From contig JAJKFL010000006.1 in NCBI GenBank assembly GCA_021186555.1, positions 3,519,715-3,583,714 of the forward strand: a DNA stretch of 64,000 nt. The letters are read 5' to 3'. Source of the DNA: Reticulitermes speratus (Eukaryota > Arthropoda > Insecta > Blattodea > Rhinotermitidae). A program made the position numbers and the translations under genes. This document shows, in pieces, positions 33,571 through 44,290 of this stretch (position 1 is its first letter; each line of letters opens with the position of its first letter). The notes beneath the pieces were generated by a model. It was given only the letters and a program-made list of their open reading frames with translations. It was not told the origin of the DNA and made no database searches.

Positions 33571-34274
33571 TTGTTGACAGTTGACATAATGCTTATTATA
33601 TGGCGATGCCAGAGACTAGATACACTAACTAGTTTCTTGTCTATTAAAACACCCACATTAAACACTTGAAGTTATTCAAGCTGTTGATTTGTAAGGCAGG
33701 GGTGCATAAATCCCGGGCGCCAGGTCACCATGACAACTAAACTTTGTACGGCGGCGCCTAATAATGGTTCATGTCACCCTTCTGGCGTTTAGAATTTTGA
33801 GGTTACCGTTACATTTGTACTCCCACGGTTAAGTATTTTTAGGGTTCATCCATTCATTCATTTAACGACGCCGTTAATAGGGCGTAACACAGTGTCGAAT
33901 GTTGGTGTAACAAATGAGGAATGGGAAGGGACGCGGCAGGAAACGGTCTTTAACTAATTTTAAGTTTTTTGGTGGAAAATTTGGGTTAAAACTGAGTAAA
34001 ATAAGGAAAAAGAGCAGTTGTTATAGCAGCTAATTTAGATGAGACTTTTAACCGGATATTTGACAAATATGCAACAACATGAATATCAACCAGATCGCAA
34101 AATTTGAAGAGAATTCCTTGCAAATCCACGTGTTTAAACAAAATTTTTCTAAATCACTTTAGTCAAATTATAAATCCTTATAATACTAACGTAGTTAAAT
34201 CTTCAGAAAAGGTAGAATCTAGAGTCTTTAGACTGTGTCCTGCGCACTTATACATCCTTCGGAATTAGTCTTTC
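33571..34274. other. Unassigned sequence downstream of the SOX exon
   Basis: Nothing recognisable. On the minus strand this lies beyond the polyadenylation signal of the SOX exon and shows no poly(A) tract, which argues against a processed retrocopy. Confidence 0.5.
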
Positions 34275-34280
34275 TTTATT
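34275..34280 (-). promoter_or_regulatory. Polyadenylation signal AATAAA
   Basis: AATAAA on the minus strand, 62 bases past the SOX stop codon, a plausible cleavage/polyadenylation signal for that gene. Confidence 0.5.
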
Positions 34281-34341
34281 CTACACACATTTCAAAGTCT
34301 TTTTATCGCCTTCACTTGCAAAGACCAACTCACCTATTGTC

Positions 34342-35148
34342 CTACACTGGGTAAAAGCCTGCATACAAGGCAGCCAGCCTCGTATCACCTGAACCCTGTA
34401 TCATACCATCCGACATGAAGTTAGGTACAAACTGAGGCACAGCAGATGGATAAAAATTCGAAACTGGCGCTGTTGTGTATCCTAGAAGTGGCGCAAAGTT
34501 CGTGAAGCCTTCCTGTTGATGTCCAGAAGTATCCACGGTTGAAGACAAAGACGGTGTTGATCGCTCAGTAAAAGTCGATGGCATGGAACTGGAGACGAAT
34601 CCGCTGAAACCACTGCAAAGTGTCTGTGCAGAGTTTGCATATGAGAAGGAAGGACGCGCAAAAGACGCATTGTTACTGTTGGTTGGCGCGCTCGAAGCTC
34701 CAGTGCGAATATTAGAAGACGCAGTGCCCCCAGAATGAATAGGACTAACCTTTTTCTTCCTACGTGTAACGAATTTGTAATTCGGGTGATTAAGCTCGTG
34801 TAGACGTTTCAGTTTCTTTGCTTCTTCTACAAATGGACGTTTGTCCGATTCAGACAAAAGTCTCCATTCAGCGCCGAGCTGTTTAGATATTTCTGGTTCG
34901 TCATTTTTGGATCCTTCAAAGCGATGCTCCGTCGTTGCTTACTGGACCACAATATAAAAGATTCAAGGGTCTTTTAATTCGGTTTTGTGAAGACGAAACG
35001 TCTGGACTGCTTTCTGGTGCAGTGCATTTTTGAATTGGCATTTGATTGTATACCAATGGTTGCAATGGTTGCAATGGTTTGTGACAACCAACAAGGCTAC
35101 CGGTGACATCCATCTCATGTATGTCACGACTGCTGATAAAAATATCTC
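34342..35148 (-). CDS. SOX-family HMG-box transcription factor, last exon, with two apparent 1-base deletions
   Basis: The minus strand encodes a SOX-type HMG box, the roughly 79-residue domain that binds the DNA minor groove and bends it. The box starts with RIKRPLN in one frame (to 34961), continues [18 protein letters not shown] in a second (34960-34896), and ends [16 protein letters not shown] and [15 protein letters not shown] in a third (from 34895). After it come about 130 residues rich in serine, threonine and proline, typical of a SOX activation or repression tail, ending LYAGFYPV and TAG. A Met lies at 35113, about 45 residues before the box. A splice-acceptor-like site bounds the exon at 35149. 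Each frame change is explained by one missing base, and the protein on both sides is uneroded, so a sequencing error is as likely as a recent pseudogene. LGAEW and QRR favour a divergent SoxB-like member, but the subgroup is not certain. Confidence 0.8.
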
Positions 35149-35165
35149 CTGAAATAAGAAGATAC
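35149..35165 (-). promoter_or_regulatory. Splice-acceptor-like site
   Basis: On the minus strand TATCTTCTTATTTCAG is followed by GAGATATT: a pyrimidine-rich tract and CAG/G, in frame with the SOX reading frame that follows. It suggests an upstream exon, which is not identified here. Confidence 0.5.
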
Positions 35166-35489
35166 ACCCTGTAACTTAGGTTTATTTTACTCGCAATCAA
35201 ACAAGTCAAATCTGTCCCGCAACCTGGTCAACCAGACCAAATAAGTCTTACTATCGCTGTTTTGTGCCGTAATTTTGTTATTTGTGCTGATATATTATTA
35301 AAGTTTGCACTTGTAGAATAAACTAGTTCTACAGAGGTCTGGGAATAAAAACTTCAGTAATGTTTTAAGGTGAACAAATTTTAGTTACCCTTTAATAAAA
35401 CCAATTTTAATAATATTACAGAAACAATAACGAGTAGACACTAGTCTGATTATAGAGATAAGTTAATTTGTGCAGTAGAAGACGTAAGT
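35166..35489. other. Unassigned AT-rich sequence
   Basis: Probably intron or 5' flank of the SOX gene; nothing recognisable. Confidence 0.4.
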
Positions 35490-37120
35490 TAATTCCACAG
35501 TCTAGCAGTAATTCCACAGTCTAGCAGTAATTCCACAGTCTAGCAGTAATTCCACAGTCTACCAGTAATTCCACAGTCTAGCAATACTTCCACAGTCTAG
35601 CAATATTTCCACAGTCTAGCAGTAATTCCACAATCTAGCAATACTTCCACAGTCTACCAGTAATTCCACAGTCTAGCAGTAGTTCCACAGTCTAGCAGTA
35701 ATTCCACAGTCTAGCAGTAATTCCACAGTCTACCAGCAATTCCACAGTCTAGCAGTAATTCCACAGTCTACCAGTAATTCCACAGTCTAGCAGTAATTCC
35801 ACAGTCTAGCAGTAATTCCACAGTCTAGCGGTAATTCCACAGTCTAGCAGTAATTCCACAGTCTAGCAGTAATTCCACAGTGTAGCAGTAATTCCACAGT
35901 CTAGCAGTAATTCCACAGTCTAGCAGTAATTCCACAGTCTAGCAGTAATTCCACAGTCTACCAGTAATTCCACAGTGTAGCAGTAATTCCACAGTCTACC
36001 AGTAATTCCACAGTCTACCAGTAATTCCACAGTCTAGCAGTAATTCCACAGTCTAGCAATACTTCCACAGTCTACCAGTAATTCGACAGTCTAGCAGTAA
36101 TTCCACAGTCTAGCAGTAGTTCCACAGTCTACCAGTAATTCCACAGTCTACCAGTAATTCCACAGTCTAGCAGTAGTTCCACAGTCTAGCAGTAATTCCA
36201 CAGTCTACCAGTAATTCCACAGTCTAGCAGTAATTCCACAGTGTAGCAGTAATTCCACAGTCTATCAGTAATTCCACAGTCTAGCAGTAATTCCACGGTC
36301 TATCAGTAATTCCAGTCTAGCAGTAATTCCACAGTCTAGCAGTAATTCCACAGTCTACCAGTAATTCCACAGTCTACCAGTAATTCCACAGTCTAGCAGT
36401 AATTCCACGGTCTATCAGTAATTCCACAGTCTAGCAGTAATTCCACAGTCTAGCAGTAATTCCACGGTCAATCAGTAATTCCACAGTCTACCAGTAATTC
36501 CACAGTCTAGCAGTAATTCCACAGTCTAGCAGTAATTCCACAGTTCTACCAGTAATTCCACAGTCTACCAGTACTTCCACAGTCTAGCAGTACTTCCACA
36601 GTCTAGCAATACTTCCACAGTCTAGCAGTAATTCCACAGTCTAGCAGTAATTCCACAGTCTAGCAGTACTTCCACAGTGTAGCAGTAATTCCACAGTCTA
36701 GCAGTAATTCCACGGTCTATCAGTAATTCCAGTCTAGCAGTAATTCCACAGTCTAGCAGTAATTCCACAGTCTACCAGTAATTCCACAGTCTACCAGTAA
36801 TTCCACAGTCTAGCAGTAATTCCACGGTCTATCAGTAATTCCACAGTCTAGCAGTAATTCCACAGTCTAGCAGTAATTCCACGGTCTATCAGTAATTCCA
36901 CAGTCTACCAGTAATTCCACAGTCTAGCAGTAATTCCACAGTCTAGCAGTAATTCCACAGTCTACCAGTAATTCCACAGTCTACCAGTACTTCCACAGTC
37001 TAGCAGTACTTCCACAGTCTAGCAATACTTCCACAGTCTAGCAGTAATTCCACAGTCTAGCAGTAATTCCACAGTCTAGCAGTACTTCCACAGTGTAGCA
37101 GTAATTCCACAGTCTAGCAG
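35490..37120. repeat. 19-bp minisatellite with higher-order structure, about 86 units
   Basis: Units of CCACAGTCTAGCAGTAATT with recurring variants (TACCAGT, GGTCTATCAGT, TAGCAATACTT, GTGTAGCAG). The segments 36283-36700 and 36700-37118 repeat the same order of variants with an offset of about 417 bp (22 units), so a block duplication followed unit-level spread. No coding capacity. Confidence 0.96.
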
Positions 37121-37702
37121 AATATTCGTCACTCTACTACACCACATTTTCCAAAAAATACTATTTATTTCTATCTCAATCTAATATTTACAGAAGCTGT
37201 TTCCGTTGTAATAAGATCGGCATATATAACGGCTTCTTAAGGCTACGTAACGCAAGAAGCCAGACCACCCCGAACCTTCCTTCTGCAGGGTTTTAAGCTC
37301 CGTTTTGTACGTTTTCATTCTCAAGTTTCAAGGACACTGGCTACAGTGTTACATATTTTTATCTGTTTTGGGTATTCTCGAAAGACGTGGCGACAAAACT
37401 GAGTATCACGACGACAAACAGAACATTATCCAATTATTCTACATTTGACACGAAGTAATAGAAGGCACTACCTGGGAAGTGCTGGAAAATGTTAAGATGA
37501 ACTTACGAAAACTTAACACCAACTTAAGCAACCAATTACATATAATACTTCACGTAAAATAATTGAGCCACCTATTGAAAAACTTAAAATATAATAATAT
37601 TTCCGAAACAAGAGTAACTTATGACAGACATAACGAATTCTTTAAAACGTATTGAATTATTTTAATTCATAGATTGGTTACTCTGACAAACATTACGTCT
37701 CC
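37121..37702. other. Unassigned sequence
   Basis: No recognisable gene or repeat next to the minisatellite. Confidence 0.45.
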
Positions 37703-37759
37703 AATTTATAGTCAAACCAACCAATGCACAGTATTTATTAACAAACTATATTTTTCAAT

Positions 37760-37803
37760 TCCTAGATATGTTTCGGCAACCAAATTGCCATCCTCAGCGG
37801 GCA
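37760..37803 (-). ncRNA. Hammerhead-ribozyme-like motif, left arm
   Basis: CCCG, CTGAGGA (37797-37791), stem GGCAA/TTGCC, GAAA (37774-37771), ACATATCT, A, GGAA. Stem III carries a mismatch relative to the ACATATGT palindrome, and stem I is weak. Confidence 0.5.
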
Positions 37804-37860
37804 CAAGCATCCAGCTACGCGCACATTGGCTGCCTTGAGTGATTGTGATTCTTTGATGTG

Positions 37861-37904
37861 CCCCCTGAGGATAGCAACTTGGTTACCGAAACATATGTAG
37901 GGGT
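37861..37904 (+). ncRNA. Hammerhead-ribozyme-like motif, right arm
   Basis: CCCC, CTGAGGA (37865-37871), a stem with one mismatched pair (AGCAAC/GGTTACC), GAAA (37888-37891), ACATATGT, A, GGGG. Stem I is complete. Confidence 0.55.
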
Positions 37905-38129
37905 TGCAAAATATACTTTGTTAATAATTATTGTGCATTAATTGGTTAGACTATAACTTATGACAGAATGAACGGTACATATGATATAAAAAAAATGAGG
38001 TCTCCAATTTTAACAAATGACGGTTTTACGTGTTAATATATTATTCCCACATACATTAATATCGGCATGAAGATAGCTTGCAAGAAGCCGAACATAAACC
38101 TAATTTATGAATATTAATAATAAATAAAG

Positions 38130-38236
38130 ACAAGGGAGAAGACGTAAGCAGCTACTGGATGACCTTAAGGAAAAGAGAAGATACTGTAAATTGAAAGAGG
38201 AAGCACTAGATCGCACTCTGTGGAGAACTCGCTTTG
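38130..38236 (+). mobile_element. LINE tail (family P), very short
   Basis: Starts within the basic RRRKQLLDD-coding stretch and runs to the GLWRTRFGR-type end, so only about 100 bp of the protein tail survives before the amplified 3' unit. Confidence 0.8.
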
Positions 38237-38976
38237 GAAGAGGCTATGGACCTGTCGTAAGACAGACTGCAGAATGAAGAGGCTACAGACCTGTCGTAAG
38301 ACAGACTGCAGAATGAAGAGGCTACGGACCTGTCGTAAGACAGACTGCAGAATGAAGAGGCTACAGACCTGTCGTAAGACAGACTACAGAATGAAGAGGC
38401 TACGGACCTGTCGTAAAACAGACTACAGAATGAAGAGGCTACGGACCTGTCGTAAGACAGACTACAGAATGAAGAGGCTACAGACCTGTCGTAAGACAGA
38501 CTGCAGAATGAAGAGGCTACGGACCTGTCGTAAAACAGACTACAGAATGAAGAGGCTACGGACCTGTCGTAAGACAGACTACAGAATGAAGAGGCTACGG
38601 ACCTGTCGTAAGACAGACTACAGAATGAAGAGGCTACGGACCTGTCGTAAGACAGACTACAGAATGAAGAGGCTACGGACCTGTCGTAAGACAGACTACA
38701 GAATGAAGAGCTACGGACCTGTCGTAAGACAGACTACAGAATGAAGAGGCTACGGACCTGACGTAAGACAGACTACAGAATGAAGAAGCTACGGACCTGT
38801 CGTAAGACAGACTACAGAATGAAGAGGCTACGGACCTGACGTAAGACAGACTACAGAATGAAGAAGCTACGGACCTGTCGTAAGACAGACTACAGAATGA
38901 AGAGGCTACGGACCTGACGTAAGACAGACTACAGAATGAAGAAGCTACGGACCTGTCGTAAGACAGACAACAGAAT
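38237..38976 (+). repeat. 39-bp array of the LINE 3' unit, 19 units
   Basis: Nineteen units beginning GAAGAGGCTACGGACCTGTC and ending in CAGAAT. One unit (38705-38742) is 38 bp. Units 14-19 alternate between GACCTGACG and GAAGAAGCT variants, a two-unit higher-order pattern. The array ends GAATGAATGAAT. As 39 is 13 codons, a 174-residue frame stays open, but it is not a gene. Confidence 0.95.
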
Positions 38977-39390
38977 GAATGAATAATAAATACTGTTGTT
39001 CCGACTCTACTCTTTACAGTTTTATTTATAGACTACTTACAAACAAAGCTCAGTAGTTGTGTCGATGTCTCATAATGTAACTTTATCAGATATATTTCTT
39101 CTTACAACTGAGTTTTAGCGACGATGCAGAAGCACAGTGAATGCAGACAACACGGCACGGTCCGTAGTGCACAGTGACTGACCGCCAATGTGAAGTGACG
39201 TTACAAAACAAGCAGGTCTCTCTGTCAATTTGTTCCTCTCTTCCTGCTGTCCCCCACCCCCTCCAACCCCCTCCGAGATTACAAACACAAATAAATACTA
39301 GCAAATCTGATATCAATGACTTTGCTTTTAACTTTTCAGAGATTACAGGAAATGAACAGTAAAACTGCTGGTAACTGAGTGTAAACAGAT
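38977..39390. other. Unassigned sequence
   Basis: No recognisable gene; a C-rich stretch occurs at 39249-39275. Confidence 0.45.
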
Positions 39391-39440
39391 CATCATGATG
39401 ATGAAGATGATAATGATGATGATGATGATAATGATGATAA
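39391..39440. repeat. (GAT)n microsatellite
   Basis: GAT/AAT triplet tract. Confidence 0.93.
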
Positions 39441-40262
39441 TGCCTTCTTCGGTTGGTTATTACAATGCTTAGCCTAGAACGACTGGCTTAGTCATGAATG
39501 GTGAATCTGAAACGATTCCTAGTTTCAAATTGTGGTATTATGTAGGCAGTTACATTGTAAGGCTGAGGAAAACCATGAAAAACATCAGTCATGATAGCCA
39601 ACTTCGGGCATAGATTTTAACCGCCAACTGCCAGTATACGAAGGGTGAGTGCCAAGTTTTGAACAGCGACACTTTTTATTATTATTATTATTATTATTAT
39701 TTTAAATTTATGAATGTATATCGATATTCGAAAAATAAAATTGCACTGTGGGTAAACCCGCAGTGCAATTGAACTACAAATCTGATAACTTTACTTGTTT
39801 TTTTCAGTAGGTATGGACGGTGTCACAAATGGTACCTCGCAAGAAATATAGTGTAGGATAATATTGTATTGCAAAATTCTACGTAAGTACAGTCAGTATA
39901 TGTACAAACTGAGTATAAATGTCTTGCAATAAGAAAGATTCAGCTGACTTACAGTGGCAGAAGGACAATATTCTAAAGCTACTATACTGTATGCCAAGCT
40001 AAGCCAAGCCATAATCTACTGTTTGTATGCAATTTCTTGCTTCACTGTCTTGTCATCAAGCTCCACCACTCGAGTAACCATATCCGGTTTGAATCTACAA
40101 GTTTCACTTTACTGACCATGAATGCTGTTAAACAATACATTAATTGCCCGTGGAATGATCCCAGGCTCTTTAGAAGTTCCCTGAGTAGTGTATGCTCTTC
40201 CTGCATTACTTGTTCCATAAGCAAAAAGCAGACAATTCTGTCCAGTAATGCCTCTTCTTTGT
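39441..40262. other. Unassigned sequence with an (ATT)n tract
   Basis: An (ATT)n run lies at about 39676-39702, and a near-perfect short hairpin ATTGCACTGTGGG / CCCGCAGTGCAAT lies at 39740-39769. No gene is recognised; paired frames at 40037-40279 have no domain. Confidence 0.45.
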
Positions 40263-40650
40263 CGACCTCGGTGGACTAGTTGTTAGCGTGCTCGCCACTG
40301 GACCCAAGGTTCGCGGGTTCGATCCCGACCGATGGATTTTTAAGGGTGATAAAAATCCGGAGCACAATTTCCTTCGGAGGGGAAGTAAAGCCGTCAGTCC
40401 CATGTCGTAGATTTACGGCATGTAAAAGAACCTTACGGGCATGAATTGAGATGTTTCGTAAGCATAATTTAGCGGCAATTTCTCACCCAAGTCTCCTGAC
40501 TGACTGCCAGATGGCTCTGGCGGTCACATCAGGATTGAGTTGAACAGTGCGGCCAGTCGGCTGGTCTCCGAACTGCCACAAATGCGCAGACCATGTAACC
40601 TCGGAAAGAGGAGGCCCAAGCCCATATAGGGCTGTCGAGCCATGGTTATT
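40263..40650 (+). mobile_element. SINE family D, full length
   Basis: Head CCTCGGTGGACTAGTTGTTA and B-box GGTTCGCGGGTTCGATCCCG, complete body, 3' end with CCATATAGGGCTGTCGAG. A small deletion after the B-box distinguishes it from 30331-30710. Confidence 0.92.
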
Positions 40651-40841
40651 ATAATGCCTCTTCTATAATATTCCTGCACAGACAACTGTATGTCCTACAG
40701 TTCGCAGCATGGAAGTTATAACAATTTTGTGTGTGTGTGTGAAGTATAAAGAGTTGATTTTGACAAACAAATAATATGTAAAATAATAAAACCAACGAAT
40801 GCACTATATTGACCACTTTTATTATGGTCTATTTCCCCTCA

Positions 40842-40885
40842 CCCTACACGTGTTTCGGAACTTTAAAGTTCCATCTTCAGGGGTT
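40842..40885 (-). ncRNA. Hammerhead-ribozyme-like motif, left arm, intact
   Basis: AACCC, CTGAAGA (40880-40874), a perfect GGAACTTTAAAGTTCC stem, GAAA (40856-40853), the palindrome ACACGTGT, A, GGGT. Stem I is ACCC/GGGT. All core bases match the consensus except the extra T before stem II. Confidence 0.65.
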
Positions 40886-41423
40886 GTCTTGTGTTACCAA
40901 TTATTCACATATTAAAACAAATACACAATATGTACAATAGTCTGTTAAAGTATTAAAACCATAGGTAAATGAAGTTCAAAACTCTTTTAAAATTGTACGA
41001 TATGTACTGTAGTCTGTTAGAATCTTAAAATCTCGCGTAAATGTATATTTAAAACCTGTTTTAAAAATGTATTTAAAAAATTTGTGGACTGTTCGTAATA
41101 TTCACTTTTTTACGTAACTACTGGCGTAGCACAGAAGCATCACAACACACAAGAAATGGAATACGGAGTTGTACAAAACTACGCCAGTAGTTACGTAAAA
41201 AAGTGAATATTACGAACAGTCCACAAATTTTTTAAATACATTTTTAAAACAGGTTTTAAATATACATTTACGCGAGATTTTAAGATTCTAACAGACTACA
41301 GTACATATCGTACAATTTTAAAAGAGTTTTAAACTTCATTTACCTATGGTTTTAATACTTTACCAGACTATTGTACATATTGTGTATTTGTTTTAATATG
41401 TGAATAATTGGTAACACAAGACA

Positions 41424-41467
41424 ACCCCTGAAGATGGAACTTTAAAGTTCCGAAACACGTGTAGGGT
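41424..41467 (+). ncRNA. Hammerhead-ribozyme-like motif, right arm, intact
   Basis: CTGAAGA (41428-41434), GGAACTTTAAAGTTCC, GAAA (41452-41455), ACACGTGT, A, GGGT. It is identical to the left-arm motif. Confidence 0.65.
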
Positions 41468-41557
41468 GAGGGGAAATAGGCCATAATAAAAGTGGTCAAT
41501 ATAGTGCATTCGTTGGTTTTATTATTTGATTAAAAGATGCAAGGTGGTAATATTGTA

Positions 41558-41579
41558 AAAAAAAAAAAAAAAAAAAAAG
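41558..41579. repeat. Poly(A) run
   Basis: About 22 consecutive A bases, shortly after the palindrome. It may be the tail of an insertion, but no element body is evident. Confidence 0.7.
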
Positions 41580-41639
41580 AATATGTAGTTAGGTCTAATG
41601 GTCAACCAAATGCTACTACGAATTAAATTTTTATTTTAC

Positions 41640-41700
41640 TATGGGCATAGGGCTCAGGATAGGGACAGGTGGCGGGCTCTTGTGAGTGCGGACCGTACGT
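41640..41700 (+). mobile_element. LINE tail fragment (family Q)
   Basis: Contains GATAGGGACAGGTGGCGGGC and TCTTGTGAGTGCGG, matching 23056-23090 at the end of the LINE protein tail; truncated at both sides. Confidence 0.6.
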
Positions 41701-41774
41701 ACGTAAATAGGACAGGGGAATATGCTTGAGAAGTCGGTATTGCAGTTAGTCCTAACAAGGAATATCCATGAATT

Positions 41775-42003
41775 TAGGCTTCCGCTACGATGTTGATGAG
41801 ATCTGCGTTCTTCTGGGATATTACGCGGCGTCGTGTGGTAATTGTCTGCCGACGTTTCGGGACAAAGTATCGGTCCAATCTTCAAGGGTCAAAAGTCCAG
41901 TACTCTTGACCCGCACATTTGACCCTTGAAGATGGGGCCGAAACGTCGGTAGACAATTACCGCACAACGCCGCGTAATATCCCAGAAGAGCGAAGATCTC
42001 ACG
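41775..42003. mobile_element. Second-type hammerhead-related palindrome
   Basis: Inverted arms with GGCTTCCGCTACGATGTTGA on the left and GACAATTACCGCACAACGCC on the right. The left core (minus) keeps TTGAAGATTGGACCG and GTCCCGAAACGTCGG; the right core has lost the stem loop (TTGAAGATGGGGCCGAAACG). Possible worn direct repeats GGAATATCCA / GGAATGTCCA flank it. Confidence 0.8.
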
Positions 42004-42390
42004 GAATGTCCAGCTTAAAGAGGAACCAGCCATAGAATCTCTAAACCAATTGAGAGAATACTGAGGGTCCTCTCTCTGAGGTTTACAGCCGATTACTTAG
42101 CCCCATTTAGTGCCGAGGTTAAGAATTAGTGCAGCTATACCACCACGCCCCCATACGCTTTCATGGTGTGCAGAGGGGAAAAAGTTTGCTTTTTCTCTTA
42201 CCTTTACCTTCTATAAATTGTTAAACTAAAACTGCCTCAATGACACTTCTAAAAAATAATAATTTTGAGTACATTTCCGATTCCCAGCTTTCGGTCTACA
42301 CGAACCTCCACTCTATAGCTCTTACATCATCAGAGGCACATCTAAATCCTAGCATCCTTACAGTGGGTATCCCACAGGCACGACTGGTAA
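42004..42390. other. SINE B tail fragment and unassigned sequence
   Basis: About 42090-42215 resembles the SINE B 3' end (TTTAGTGCCGAGGTTAAGAA, ending CTTACCTTTACC). The rest is unassigned. Confidence 0.55.
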
Positions 42391-42655
42391 AGCAATCCCA
42401 TTACAGACCTGGACAGGCCCTTAGGGTTCCAGGAGATTGAGGCTCCCAGATTTCTAGACAATCGGCACATGAACATGGTAAGGTTGTCAGCCCTATGCAC
42501 CGGCCGCCTTTATCTCCCAGGAAATATTCCTGGTACTCATTTGTGTTAGAGGCTGAGTCGACCCCAGGAACATAGTGCTACCGAAAGAATTGTCAATGAA
42601 AAATTCTAATGACACCATCGGGAATCGAACCCGCTACCTTCCTGCTTGTAGTGAG
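42391..42655 (-). mobile_element. SINE family C
   Basis: On the minus strand the head remnant (GCGGGTTCGATTCCCGATGG) is followed by the family body and an end matching the copies at 7643 and 45057. The A-box half is degraded. Confidence 0.82.
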
Positions 42656-43333
42656 CACCGTGAACATGCTTGCACTGACACAGCCACGAATCCTGTACTG
42701 TTCTCACGGCACAGAACATTCCGCCATATGATACCGCGTACCCTGGTAGACATGTACTTATTTTTCGGTTAAACCTGTTGCTTCCATCTTCAGGGTAGAA
42801 TCCTTATACTCTCTCCACATTAGCCTGAAGGCAATGAGAAAAACCAGGGAAACATAGATCAATAAAACAAGTGTCTTAGTCTACATTTGGAGACTTAAAC
42901 CCTTATTTCCCGAATAAGATTGAGGGGTGCCTGCAGCTTGGTGGCGACGTTCCGTCAATCCTGCACCTCCCCTTTATTCGTACTGACATTTATTTCATCC
43001 ATTTTATTATAACGCATCAGAAGAACAAGTTTCACTTGCTGATCTTAGCAAGGAATATTCATTGGCACTCCACACCGACTTACCTCGAGGTGTTTCAGGA
43101 GTGCTCAGGGGAGAGACGGAAGGGTGGCGTGGGGCTGATGTGTAAGCAATTGAAAGGCAAGGACGGTGATGTCTGATTCTGCCTATAATTACGTCTGACG
43201 CCGCGACGCACTATTCAGTCAACAGTGACGTATATATTGCTACAGAATGATTGTCGAATGTGTTCACCATACAGCTGCAGTGTTGATTGAAACTTGGGTT
43301 ACTTAGCGACACGGCGTCAACTGCTTTAATGAC
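42656..43333. other. Unassigned sequence with a relic core
   Basis: On the minus strand about 42803-42762 reads CCTGAAGATGGAAGC, a loop, GGTTTAACCGAAAAATAAGT, a decayed hammerhead-like core. No gene is recognised. Confidence 0.4.
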
Positions 43334-43388
43334 ATGATGATGATGATGATGATGATGATGAGAAGAAGAAGAAGAAGAACTAGAAGAA
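43334..43388. repeat. (GAT)n/(GAA)n microsatellite
   Basis: Runs of GAT then GAA triplets. Confidence 0.95.
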
Positions 43389-43531
43389 GGTAGTAATGTA
43401 AAGGTACAAAATACTGAACATGGGATATAACATTACATGTAGCATAAACAGTTACTACACAATACCTGCAGCACTATATACCTTAACACATATGTTGTTT
43501 CTTGTATATAACTGTAAATACCCTGCACAAA

Positions 43532-43558
43532 GATGAATAATAATAATAATAATAATAA
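43532..43558. repeat. (AAT)n microsatellite
   Basis: AAT triplet tract. Confidence 0.9.
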
Positions 43559-43559
43559 T

Positions 43560-44290
43560 TTAAGATATTTTGTCTTCTCTAAAACGTCCAGACACGCTCT
43601 GGGGCCCATTCAGCCCCCTTATTCAATGGATATCGGGGTTTCTTTTTCCGGAGGTAAACCGGCCGGGACGTGAAGTTGACTAATCAAGTTCATATAGCGC
43701 CGAGGTTAAGAATGATTGGAGCTGTACCTCTATATGTCTTCATGGTGTAGACAGGGACAATCTTGTTTGTCTCTACTGCTGAACATATGAGCCACGTGAC
43801 CTCTCAGCGGTAACACCGACAGGAGTGTTAAAATAATGATGAACAGCAGGGATTAGAGAGGTGATTTTATTAGACTCTTAGATATACAAGAATTGAGGTT
43901 CTCACAGTGATGACTTCTGATATGTAGTAGGACAGCAGAGACATAAGACGTTTCGGGGAAACCTTTTGCCTCCAAAAGTCGGTAAATTTCTCTCACACTC
44001 CACGGCGAAAAATTCCAGCAGAAATTAATTAATATGAATAAATTTAACTATTGGTAAAGGTAAAGGTAATGTTCTCTTTGAAACAGGCCACGATGGCCCA
44101 GAGGGTGAGTAGAGGTATAGCTGTACTCTTTCTTTAACCTCGGTGCTAGATGGGGTGGGTGGTCAACTCCACGCCCCAGCCGCTTTACCCCGGGAAAGAG
44201 ACCCAGTACCCATTGTGCAGGAGGCGGGATGGGCCCCAGGGCCGGTCTGGACGGCTGCGGAAAATCTCGCCCCCACCGGGATTCGATAAT
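43560..44290 (-). mobile_element. Composite of inverted SINE B copies around a spacer
   Basis: Plus-oriented SINE B body (43575-43760), spacer (43765-44058), then minus-oriented SINE B (44060-44287) lacking its tRNA-like head. The whole block is the inverse of about 15990-16552, so both loci descend from one composite. Confidence 0.8.

Larger units (their letters stand above)
37703..37950. mobile_element. Palindromic element with two hammerhead-like cores
   Basis: Inverted arms at about 37703-37805 and 37850-37950 around a 45-bp centre. The outer ends carry ACCAATGCAC-type sequence (left CAACCAATGCACA, right GTGCATTAATTGGTT). Both arms keep a core with CTGAGGA. No ORF. Confidence 0.82.
40781..41528. 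mobile_element. Long near-perfect palindrome with two hammerhead-like cores
   Basis: Arms of about 345 bp (40781-41126 and 41175-41528) differ at only a few positions and flank a spacer of about 48 bp. Outer ends are AACCAACGAATGCAC and complement. It is the longest and most symmetric copy in the window, suggesting recent formation or arm-to-arm conversion. No ORF with known similarity. Confidence 0.92.

Noticed and set aside
34342-35148. Processed retrocopy of a SOX gene
   Set aside because: No poly(A) tract follows the polyadenylation signal and no flanking direct repeats are seen, and a splice-acceptor-like site precedes the exon. Not excluded, but less likely.
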